Made by a program: the position numbers and the translations under genes. From positions 3,481,057-3,545,056 of the forward strand of contig NC_092463.1 in the NCBI RefSeq assembly GCF_047495875.1: a stretch of DNA of 64,000 nt, given 5' to 3'. The notes beneath the pieces are model-generated. The model did not search any database and had not been told where the DNA came from. It worked only from the letters and a program-made list of their open reading frames with translations. Below are positions 23,488 to 33,300 of this stretch, one piece after another; the first letter of the stretch is position 1; every line of letters begins with the position of its first letter. Source of the DNA: Pithys albifrons albifrons (taxonomy: Eukaryota > Chordata > Aves > Passeriformes > Thamnophilidae).

Positions 23488-23530
23488 TCCCGCGCGGCCG
23501 CGGGCGCCATGTTGGCCTGAGGGGACAGCG

Positions 23531-24945
23531 CGGGCGCCACTTCGTGTGGCACCTCGTGTCCCTCTTTAAAGCGTGAAATCGAAGTGTATGAGGCAAATCG
23601 AAACTTGTGCTGTTTGTGGTACTTTTTGTGGGGAATAATTCTGTGAGTAAAGCGGGGTCTGGAGTGCAGAAGTGGCAAACGGGAGCAGCTGCTTCACACT
23701 CTGCTCTTCTATAGTGGGCTCTTGGTGCGGGACCGTCCTGGTGCTGGAGTGAGTATCTGCCATTTCTGGTGCTGCTGGGAGTTTAAACTGCTGTAGCAAC
23801 AGAGGAAATGCCTTTTCAGTGATACAGTAATACTGAGAATTGAGAGTATCATAGCTTTGATCAGAGGGGAAGTACAGATGAAGCCTTTACATCTCAGTAC
23901 AACCTCGTGTGAATTATACTAATGACTAACTCCAGGTTTACACGATAAATGTAGATTTTCACCAAGAGCTTCAGCAAACTCCACAGAAATGTGGGATTAC
24001 TGAGCTGAAGTTGCTGATTCCACAAAATCATGGAATATCCTGAGCTGGAAGGGACCCACAGGGACCATCAATCCAGCTCCTGGCCCTGCACAAGAAACCC
24101 CCAGGAATCCCACCATGTGCCTGGGAGCCTGGTCCAAACACTCTCAGAACTCTGCCAGATGTCACCAGGGCTAAGCTGGCCCCACACTTGGTGTCAAAGA
24201 GGAAAACCAGAGGGGTCATTGTCACAGGAGATCCCTTCTGAGGGAAAGTGGTTCTTTACTCCTGCACAAGGCATGTCCCATCCAGCTTAGAGCACGAGAT
24301 TCTTACACCTTGCTCTGGTGTTCAGGTACAACACGAGCTGACCAAAAACTACTGACACACACAATTAATATGAATTTGCAAAGCAGCTCAGATTGTACTT
24401 CAGAACTACCCATCTGCTTCTTTCTTGATCTAAAGCACCTGGAGTTGGTGTTGCTGCAGTTTCCTCATTAGAAATCACCCTCAGCACCTGCTCATCACTC
24501 CTGGGAAATGTCTCTTTGGAACCACAGTCCCCTCACAGTGCCAAGCACCAACAGAGATCCTGCCATGGAGAGGCCCCATCCTGCCACCAGGATATTCACC
24601 CTAAGGAATCCAGGGATGTCCCAAATGCCCCAGGAGCAGCCCCACTGGCCCAGAGGTTAACACCAAGGAATGTGATCCTGTGCCACAGCAGGGCATCTCC
24701 AGGAGCAAAGCATACATGGGCCAGATCACCCTGTTTGATGTTTCCCAAGGGCTCTGGGGGCTTCTACCTGCTCTGTGCAGGGAGCCCTGCGGGCCCATTC
24801 CCCGCTGGGGATGCTCTGGGTGTGTGTCAGGCATTGGTTGCCCACTCAGGGTCACTGAGCTGGGTGAGGACCAAGGATGGGGCTGGCCTGACTGTGACAC
24901 CTCTGGTGACAGTGACATCGGGGGACGTGACACAATGGGGGCACC
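23531..24945. other. Intergenic, GMFB promoter to ITPRIPL1-like frame
   Basis: I see no gene here. The stretch holds one CR1 fragment (24020-24230) and otherwise unique sequence. The long minus-strand frame covering 24601-25443 is antisense to the ITPRIPL1-like reading frame and shows no family features. Confidence 0.6.
24020..24230 (-). mobile_element. CR1 LINE fragment, older subfamily
   Basis: The plus strand reads CTGAGCTGGAAGGGACCCAC, AGCTCCTGGCCCTGCACAAG and CCATGTGCCTGGGAGCCTGG. This is the reverse complement of an older avian CR1 3' end. Confidence 0.75.
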
Positions 24946-24951
24946 TATAAA
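24946..24951 (+). promoter_or_regulatory. TATA box of the ITPRIPL1-like frame
   Basis: TATAAA in the context CACCTATAAATGGC, 46 bp before the ATG at 24997. This spacing would give a leader of about 20 nt. A CRE-like GACGTGAC sits at about 24924-24931. It is the only well-placed TATA box I found next to an open frame. Confidence 0.55.
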
Positions 24952-24996
24952 TGGCCGCAGCCCCACACAAGCCCTGCTCTCCCTCTCCTGAGAGCC

Positions 24997-25398
24997 ATGG
25001 CTGGGGCAATATTCCTTGACTTGCTCATGCAGAGCCTCCTGCAGTTCCCGCAGGGGGTGGGCGATGGGCTGGATGAGGACACACATCTGCGAATGGAGCT
25101 GCGAGCCAAGCACCTGAGCCAGGAGATGACTCGACTGATGCAGGAACTGGAGCAGAGCCCCCTGGAGCGCAGTGTCCGTGCCTGGGGAGCCCTGCCCTGG
25201 GCTGCCCTGCAGCACTGGCACTGCTGGGCTCCTGCTGCACTCCTGCTCCTGGGGCTCTGCTGGGCACGCACAAGAGCCGTCAGACAGGCAGCAGCGGCCA
25301 GGAGGAGAGCCCATGAACAGGCTTGGAGGAGGAGGAGGGACTCCATCCAGACCATGCTGGTGTCTCACAAGAGATACAAGGACATGAAGGAGATGTGA
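24997..25398 (+). pseudogene. ITPRIPL1-like N-terminal reading frame, truncated
   Basis: This is an open frame of 133 codons without introns. Residues 1-17 are hydrophobic (MAGAIFLDLLMQSLLQFPQG), followed by VGDGLDEDTHLRMELRAKHL and a helical QEMTRLMQELEQ segment (about 40-55). A membrane segment APAALLLLGLCWA (about 77-90) and a basic RRRAHEQAWRRRRD stretch come next. This order resembles the N terminus of the avian inositol-trisphosphate-receptor-interacting-protein-like 1 family, which is intronless and multiplied in songbirds (from memory). Full members continue for about 400 residues with a Mab-21-type domain. Here TGA at 25396-25398 ends the frame and that domain is missing, so I treat it as a truncated copy. 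It could still express a short membrane protein, given the TATA box just upstream. Family assignment is moderate. Confidence 0.5.
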
Positions 25399-25498
25399 AG
25401 GTTTATGGTGGGAATGAAGAGGAAAGCATCCACACTGCTGCAAAGCAGGAGGAGGAGCTCAGTGTTCAGAGCAAGACCTGCCATGGTGGCACAAGAGG

Positions 25499-25591
25499 CC
25501 TTTCCTGCAGCAGCTGCTTGGCCTCTTGGAGCACCTGAGCTGCTCCTTGGGCAAGAAACAGCCTGACTGCTTTGACAGAGGCACAGACACC
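25499..25591 (+). pseudogene. Possible ITPRIPL1-like C-terminal remnant
   Basis: In a different frame from the N-terminal part, PFLQQLLGLLEHLSCSLGKK followed by QPDCF resembles the pattern QxLxxxLxxLxxxLxxK/RxxxxF near the end of ITPRIPL1 proteins. If correct, an intact gene lost its central domain by deletion. The match is short and judged by eye. Confidence 0.35.
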
Positions 25592-25654
25592 TTCCCACAT
25601 AGGCCTTATGGGGCTCACACCTTATGTGGGACACTGTATTTATTAGCAGGAGTC

Positions 25655-25870
25655 AGTTTATAGGTAGTTACTCTGTAGATAGTGCATTGATCCCCAACAG
25701 ATCTATAGGTAGTTAAGGTGTAGTTAGTACATGGATCCCCAACAAACCTGTAAGTAGTTAAGGTGTAGTTAGTGCATTGATCCCCAACAGATATATAAGT
25801 AGTTAACATGTAGTTAGTTCATTAATGCCCAACAAATCTATAACTTGTCAAGCTGTAGTTAGCTCATATA
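25655..25870. repeat. 45-bp minisatellite
   Basis: Nearly five tandem copies of a 45-bp unit with TAGGTAGTTA, then GTGTAGTTAGTGCATTGATC and CCCAACAGAT. The TAGGTAGTTA core or its variant starts at 25661, 25706, 25751, 25796 and 25841. The last copy is diverged and runs into AT-rich sequence. Confidence 0.93.
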
Positions 25871-26545
25871 GGGTTTATAGCAGGGTTTTGTAGTTAGGGT
25901 TTTATATTAGCAATATAAATATCAATATTGTTAATATCAAGATTTCATTGTTATTTAGTAGGTTGCTTTAATTATAATAGTGAAGTAGAATTTAATTATA
26001 ATAATGAAGTAGAATTAAGCTATGTCTCATTGTATTAAATCATATAATATCTGTTATTCTGAATTGTTGTGATTTATTATGTATGGAATATATGATATGC
26101 ATATTATAATGCATATTTCATATGCATGTTATAATAAATAGCTTGTAAGGATAGAATGGCTTATATTAATATAACAACATAATATCAATAGTATTAACGA
26201 TATAATGGCTTATATTAATATAACAACAGCATAATATAAATAGTATTGCATAATATATAATTATAATATATATGAGTGTATATAACATATAATACAGAAT
26301 ATATATAATTTCTAATAGATATATTTTTATATCATTATATATATTATATTATAGTACATATATATTGTATTATATTACATGATACATTATAGCATATGAA
26401 AAGATTATAATAATGTTGCAATATATACTATGTATTATACACAACAATACATAAGAATATATAATAACTATTAACATATAATAATAAAGAAATACAATCT
26501 TATTTTATTTTCGTTACTTTATTTAAGTGTTATTTAAATATTTAA
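25870..26545. repeat. AT-rich low-complexity island
   Basis: About 670 bp composed almost wholly of A and T, with many TATA/ATAT runs. It includes a tandem duplication (AATGGCTTATATTAATATAA near 26155 and again near 26206) and a 22-bp duplication around AATTATAATAATGAAGTAGA (25971-26020). It changes sharply to GC-rich repeat at about 26550. No coding signal is present. Confidence 0.88.
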
Positions 26546-26589
26546 ACGCTCTGTGCCAACCCAGTCACGGGGTGACCCTCGGGCCGATA

Positions 26590-27215
26590 CTGACAGTGGC
26601 CCCGCCCCCGGCCCCGCCCACTCCCGGGCACACTGAGGACAGCGGCGTCAGTCGCTGTTGCGTGGCCCCGCCCCACTCCTGGCACACTGAGGGCAGCGCC
26701 GTCAGTCGCTCCCTCTTTGGCCCCGCCCCACTGCTGGCACACTGAGGGCAGTGACGTCAGTGTCTCCCTCTTTGGCCCCACCCCACTCTTGGCACCCTGA
26801 GGGCAGCGCCGTCAGTGTCTCCCTCTTTGGCCCCGCCCCACTGCTGGCACCCTGAGGGCAGTGACGTCAGTGTCTCCCTCTTTGGCCCCGCCCCATTCCT
26901 GGCACACTGAGGGCAGCGGTGTCAGTCGCTCCCTCTTTGGCCCCGCCCCACTGCTGGCACACTGAGGGCAGCGCTGTCAGTCGCTCCCTCTTTGGCCCCG
27001 CCCCACTGCTGGCACACTGAGGGCAGCGCTGTCAGTCGCTCCCTCTTTGGCCCCGCCCCACTGCTGGCACCCTGAGGGCAGCGCCGTCAGTCGCTCCCTC
27101 TTTGGCCCCGCCCCACTGCTGGCACACCGAGGGCAGTGACGTCAGTCGCTCCCTCTTTGGCCCCGCCCCACTGCTGGCACCCTGAGGGCAGCGCCGTCAG
27201 TCGCCTCGCCCCGGC
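26590..27215 (+). repeat. 55-bp GC-box/CRE minisatellite forming the CGRRF1 promoter
   Basis: About ten to eleven tandem units with an exact 55-bp period. The CTCTTTGG core starts at 26713, 26768, 26823, 26878, 26933, 26988, 27043, 27098 and 27153. Each unit reads CTCTTTGGCCCCGCCCC, then CTGCTGGCACACTGAGGGCA, then a variable CGTCAGTCGCTC. Nearly every unit carries a GC box (the unit at 26774 is mutated to CCCCACCCC). Three carry a perfect CRE, TGACGTCA (26752-26759, 26862-26869, 27137-27144). Several others keep the CGTCA half-site. The array ends about 60 bp before the CGRRF1 ATG. Confidence 0.95.
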
Positions 27216-27276
27216 CCGGCCCATCGCGACACACCGAGGGCAGCGGCGAGGGCCGCGCTCCGGTCCCGCGGGCCCC

Positions 27277-27380
27277 ATGGCCGCCGTGTTCCTGGTGACG
27301 CTGTACGAGTACTCGCCGCTGTTCTACATCGCCCTGGTGTCCGTCTGCTTCCTCGTCACCAGCGCCGTCGTGCTCGGCTG
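27277..27380 (+). CDS. CGRRF1: CGRRF1 exon 1
   Basis: Starts at ATG 27277 in the strong context GGGCCCCATGG. It encodes 34 residues ([20 protein letters not shown] and on to VVLG) plus two bases of Trp. The donor is GTCAGTG. It contains nearly the whole membrane anchor. Confidence 0.94.
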
Positions 27381-30300
27381 GTCAGTGCCCGGGGGCCGCG
27401 GGCATCCCCACAGGGGAGAGGGGGGAAGGCCGGGCTTGGAGCGAGCTGGGATAGTGGGAGGTGTCCCTGCCCATGGTAGGGGTGGCACTGGGTGGGCTTT
27501 AAGTCCCTTCCAGCGCCGGCCCTTCCGGGATTCTAAATCAGCAATAAAAGAAACCCCCTTACGTGTTTCTGTTAAGCTCTTTCCTTCTTTCAGCAATACC
27601 AAACCCTTTTGAACATTTTTCATGATAATATTCATAGTATCTCAAACAGTGTGTGTGTATTGAGCTGTTTGTGTGTGTGTGTTTAGGGATGGGATGGAGC
27701 TGGGGAAGGGGCTGGAGCAGCAACTGAGGGAGCTGGGGGGGCTCAGCCTGGAGAAAAGGAGGCTCGGGGGGGACCTTCTGGCTCTGCAATCCCTGCCAGG
27801 AGTGTGGGGGGGATTCGGGCTCTGCTCCAGGAACAGGGACAGGAGGAGAGGGAATGGCCACAACGAGAGGCTCGGGTTGGACTTGAGGAATTTCTTCACG
27901 ATAGGGTTGTTAAGGGTTGGAAGGGACTGCCCAGCTTTGTGGTGGAATCCTCATCCCTGGAGGTGTTTAAGGAACGACTGGATGTGGCACTCAGTGCTGT
28001 GATCTAGTTGGGAGTCAGTCACAGGTCGGGCTCGATGGCCTTTGAGATCTTTGCAACTTAAATGATTCTGGGATTCTGCAGGTGATTTGCTGAAGTGTCT
28101 CGAGGGATGGTGAGTGAAGGACCTTCTGCTTGTGTGTGAGAGGATCCAGCAAAGATGTCACTCTTGTCTTTTTCAGAAACAGGTCCCTGAACGTTCATGA
28201 CTCTCAGGAGTGTCTGTAATTGTGAATACAAGTGCAGGGCACTGATCAGCTGTCAAAACATTTCATGTAGGAATTGTGGATACACCACAGAATCACAGGG
28301 AGAATAAAACCAAGTTGTTAGACTTCCTCTCACTGGTTGCACATGAATATCTGCAGTGCTGTGTTTTGTTGTTTTCCTCCCTGTGAAAAGCAGGTGTTTG
28401 AGCTGGAGCTCTTTTTTGTTCTCTTGGCAGCTTCTAAATACCCTGCTTGGCTCCTCTTTCATGCAGAGGCTTTCCCCTTGTTTACAGCACTTCGTTGGCT
28501 GCCAGTGGCTCACACAGGGGCCTCTGTTGCTCTGAGGGTGAACGAAGCACTTCTTTTGATCTTTCAGAGGTGTTTTGTGAGAAGTTTGATTCTTGTCTTG
28601 CCGTTCCTCCCCTGGTGCTGGGTAAGTGGCAGTGAAGGCAGCTGGTCCTTCTGTGTCTGTGCTGGGTGAAGCTCCACCTCATTATTTACATGGGCTCAGA
28701 GGCAGGAGAAATCCTCTTTGCAATCCTCTCAGTCCCACTGCACTGGTGGTATTAAATTGCCATCCACTCCTCTCCACTTCTTCACTTCCTCAGTTCTTTA
28801 AAAACATGATACTGGTGATAAAGGTACCTTTTGAAAAAGATGATGCTGAGCCATGATTCAGATGAATCTCCAGCCTGTCTGCCCCCCACCAGTGATCCTT
28901 TTAGCAATTTAATCATTATTTATCTGCTTATTTTAAATGCTGGCAATCCCCTGCTGAAGTGGGTGTGCCACGAGATCCTTCTGTCTGTGCCATTGGTGCC
29001 TTTTGGCTGCAGGGTGTGCAGAGCAGTGTCCAGAGGCACTTTTATTTCAGGATCAGAGATTCCAGGTGCACCTGCCCTAGGTGTTATTGCAGTTTATGGA
29101 AATATATTCAAACTTCCCAACTAGAGTGCCAAGGGACTGTTAATGAAGGAGAGGAGTAGCCAGGAGCTCAGCACGCACAAGTGGGTGTGTGGGCAGGTGC
29201 TCAGAGGGATTGGCTGCTCCCTCTGAACTCTGCCATTCCATGGCCATGTCCAGGAGCATCCAAGGAAATTCCCTGTGCCTGGAGCTGCAGTGACAGCTCA
29301 AGTGCTCCTGAACTTCCTCATGAAATCAACTCAATCCTTCGTTTGCCACATGGAGCACTGGGGAAAGGCTGAGGGAGCTGGGGGTGTTTAGCCTGGAGAA
29401 GAGGAGGCTCAGAGGTGACCTCAGCACTGTCTGGAACTGCCTGAAGGGAAGTTCTGGCCAGGTGGGGGTTGGTCTCTTCTCCCAGGCACTCAGCAATAGG
29501 ACAAGGGGGCACGATGGGCTCAAGCTCTGCCAGGGGAAATTGAAGTTGGAGATCAGAAAAAAATTCTTTGCAGAGAGAGTGCTCAGGCATTGGAATGGGC
29601 TGCCCAGAGAGGGGGTGGATTCCCCATCCCTGGAGGTTTTTAAGGCGATATTGGCCGTGGCACTGAGTGCCATGATCTGGTAAAGGGACTGGAGTTGGAC
29701 CAAGGGTTGGACTTGATGATCTCGGAGGTCTTTTCCAACCCAATCCATTCTATGAAATGCAAATGCTGTCACAGGAGCACAGAGCACCTGAGCCCCCACC
29801 ATTTTCATTTGTCTCCCCCACCATTTTCAGCATTAATTAGTTCTATGGGTGTGTTTGTGGTGGTGTCAGCCAGCCTGGGAAACACCACCTGCTCAGGAAT
29901 GTTCGTGTTCCCATTTGTAAACCCTTCAGTGACTGGAGCAGCATCTGTGTTTAGGGCCAGCCCTGGATACCTGTGGCTCTGCTCAGAGCCCCAGCAGGTC
30001 ATTACTGCCCTGGCAGCTCCTGGAGCCAGCCCAGCAGGTGCTCTGGGCACAGGGAGTGGAATTTATATCACCTGACAGCCTGTGGACTGTATTTGTAGCT
30101 GCAGGTAAATGTTCCTACTGGGAGGAGCACCTGCTGGAAGGGCAGCTCTTTGGAGAAAGTAACTCATGAACGAAACTGCTGGAAATTCCTGACTTTTCTA
30201 ACCCAGCACTGCTCTGAAGAAATTAATTATCCCCTTTACCAGCTAGTGATATGAACTGTTAGATCATAAAATAAAAACTGTGTTTTTATTCATCCTTCTA

Positions 30301-33300
30301 CACTGACCACTACCTTAAAATTCACAGAAACCCCACACCTTGCTGTGGAACAGAAAGGCCTCTCTGCCTCCATCTGCTGCTGAAGCAGCACCAGGTTCTC
30401 TTTTCTCTTGCTGCTTTTCATGGGGACTGTCCACCAAAGGAATGGTTTGAAACTGGAAGAAAGTAGCTTTAGATGGGATATTGGGAAGGAATTCCTGGCT
30501 GTGAGGGTGGGGAGGCCCTGGCACAGGTGTGGCTGCCCCATCCCTGGAAGTGTCCCAGGCCAGGTTGGACAGGGCTTGGAGCAACCTGGGGTAGCGGAAG
30601 GTGTCCCTGCCCATGGCAGGGGGTAGAATGAGATGCTCTTTAAGGTCCCTTCCAACCCAATCCCAAATATGATTCTGTGGAGTATCAAGTACAGAATATT
30701 TTCCACCAGAATATTTCCCCATTTGGTGTCTCTGACACTCAAGCACAGAAGTTGTTACATGGTAAAGGCAAATATTTGTTGGACTGCCAGGAGCAGGTGG
30801 TTGCTATTGGGAATGGCTTTGAGGTTTTCCACTCCTGCCAAGTACTTTCCTGAACTTGAAAATCACTTTTGACTGATGTTTTTCCCTGTTAGTCCTACTA
30901 AAGGCACCCTCCAACATGGATCAAAGGAGCCCAATGTCAATAGAATCATAGAATGGATTGGGTTGGAAAAGACCTCAGAGATCATCAAGTCCAACCCTTG
31001 GTCCAACTCCAGTCCCTTTACCAGATCATGGCACTCAGTGCCACAGCCAATCTCAGCTGAAAAACCTCCAGGGATGGGGAATCCACACCCTCTCTGGGCA
31101 GCCCATTCCAATGCCTGAACACTCTCTCTGTCAGGAATTTGTTTCTGATCTCCAATTTCCCCTGGCAGAGCTTGAGGCCATCGTGCCCCCTTGTCCTATT
31201 GCTGAGTGCCTGGGAGAAGAGACCAACCTCCACCTGGCCAGAACTTCCCTTCAGTAAAAACTCTTCTTCTTTGTTTAACACACAAGACTGAGAAAAGATC
31301 TTAAAAAAACAGGGAGAAGTAGCAGTTAAGCCACAAAATATCTGTTTGCCTCAGAACTGTATTTTACATGAAATTTCTTCAGTAATTTCCAGACTGATTA
31401 CGCTGAAGTTGGTAGTGCCCTTTTCAGCTTACTGGTATGAGACCCATCCTACTGTAACAGCTGCAGTTCCAGGATGCCAAATGCAGGGAAGAGCCAGTGC
31501 TTTGAGCCATCCGGAGTTCTCCAGCACCAAACATTCTGAGGACTGCACAAACCAAAATTCAAAGCCTTGAAACAGGCCATAATTTCAGCAACCAAACCAC
31601 AACTTCAGGAAGGAACAGCCTGGGCTAATTCATAAAAACTTCCTGCAATGCATTAACAGAGACTCCCATGGTCTCTCCCTGTTGCCTCAGTAGTGAGACA
31701 GGACTGGATTTGTGCTCAGGAAAATCTCTTGAGTCCCCAAAGTCCTCTGATGGTGTGTCTGGGGCAGCTCCTCTACTCAGCTTTTGGTTATTGGAAGTTA
31801 TGGCTGTCACCTTAAAAAGGGAATTGTTTTTAGCAAAAAGGTGGAAAAGGAAATTTGTTGTGGAGCTTTTTTGGTAGTTCCTGACCTTATTTAATGGTCC
31901 TTTTAAAAGACCCGGGTGATGTGAAGGTCTTGAGGGCTTTAACTGGTGTTGGAAATCACAGAAGTGTTAAGGTTGGAAAAGACCCTTGAGATCATCAAGT
32001 CCAACCATCAGTGCAGCCACCACCGTGTTCAGCACTAAACCACATCCTCTACTGCCACATCCACGTTTTTTGAACACTTCCAGGAATGGTGACTCCACCA
32101 CCGCCTTGGGCAGCCACTTGCAGGGATTGACAACCCTTTCCATGAGGAAATTTTCCATAATATCCAATCTAAACCTCCCCTGGCCCAGACTGAGGCCATT
32201 CCCTCTCCTCCTGTCCCTGTTCCCTGGAGCAGAGCCCGACCCCTCCTGGCTCCCCGCTCTTGTCAGGGAGTTTTAGAGAGTGAGATGGTCCCCCTCAGCC
32301 TCCTTTTCTCCAAATTACTCTTTCTTGCTTTCTTTGATTTTTATTTTGATTCATAGGATGTTTAAACTTTTAATCCTTGCCTTCCTTATCCTCTTAGGGC
32401 CAGAATGTCACTGGGTCTGATGTTCTGGTTTCAGCTTTCATTCAGTCCTGACAACTTTGCCCTTGGTTTCTGGCTCAAAGCAGAGGCTTTACAGCCCCTG
32501 ATTTAATTTAATATCAGCATTTGGTTGTAACTGAGATTTACAAGGAAAATCAGGATCTTGGTCTCCCACCCAAACATCCTGCTGGCTGCAGTTACACCTG
32601 GAAGTCTCCCAGGGCTGAGTGATTTCCTCTAAGGTTTTCTTGGAGCATCCAGGGCATTAAGGCTGTTCCTTCTTTGCAAGCAGTGATTTTTTTTCCATCG
32701 GATCCTTGGATGGGATGTGCAAGGCTGAGCTGGGAGGCAGCTCTGGCCCAACCTTTACCACTAGAGGGCATTGACCACTTGCTTAATTTTATTCCCCTTC
32801 TGGAAACGCAGGGGCGAAGAATTCCCCCGTTAAAGCTTTTCTGTATCCCTGTGAAGAATCACAGAATCATAGAATGGATTGGGTTGGACAAGACCTCCGA
32901 GATCATCAAGTCCAACCCTTGGTCCAACTCCAGTCCCTTTACCAGATCATGGCACTCAGTGCCACGGCCAATCTCAGCTGAAAAACCTCCAGGGATGGGG
33001 AATCCACCCCCTCTCTGGGCAGCCCATTCCAATCCCTGAGCACTCTCTCTGCAAAGAATTTTTTCTGCTCTCCATCTTCAATTTCCCTGGCAGAGCTTGA
33101 GCCCATCGTGCCCCCTTGTCCTATTGCTGAGTGCCTGGGAGAAGAGACCAACCCCCACCTGGCCAGAACTTCCCTTCAGGCAGTTCCAGACAGTGCTGAG
33201 GTCACCTCTGAGCCTCCTCTTCTCCAGGCTGAATACCCCCAGCTCCCTCAGCCTCTCCCCACAGCACTTGTGCTCCAGTCCCTTCTCCAGCCTCGTTGCT

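Larger units (their letters stand above)
23225..23530 (-). promoter_or_regulatory. GMFB: GMFB 5' UTR and CpG promoter
   Basis: This is a CpG-dense region with several GC boxes and an NRF1-like CTGCGCCTGCGCGC (23300-23315). It also has a CCAAT box ACCAATCAG (23344-23352), a 12-bp palindrome GGTCACGTGACC (23436-23447) and an X-box-like GTTGCCACGGCAAC (23474-23487). A YY1-like GCCATGTTGG lies at 23506-23515 on the plus strand. No TATA box is present. The YY1-like site points to the right, so initiation may occur in both directions. Factor assignments are by motif only. Confidence 0.7.

Noticed and set aside
22717..23569. Plus-strand open frames of 228 and 237 codons
   Set aside because: They translate the 40-bp GC-rich minisatellite and the GMFB CpG promoter. 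Composition (P, G, S, R) follows the repeat.
24601..25443. Minus-strand open frame of 280 codons
   Set aside because: It lies antisense to the ITPRIPL1-like frame, and I see no recognisable motif in it. Two other overlapping frames there are also open because of GC bias.
29326..29808. Frames of 100-160 codons containing repeated strings such as [20 protein letters not shown]
   Set aside because: The same peptide recurs at many places (16328, 22096, 33097, 37595, 46275) because it is the antisense of the CR1 3' UTR, not a gene family.
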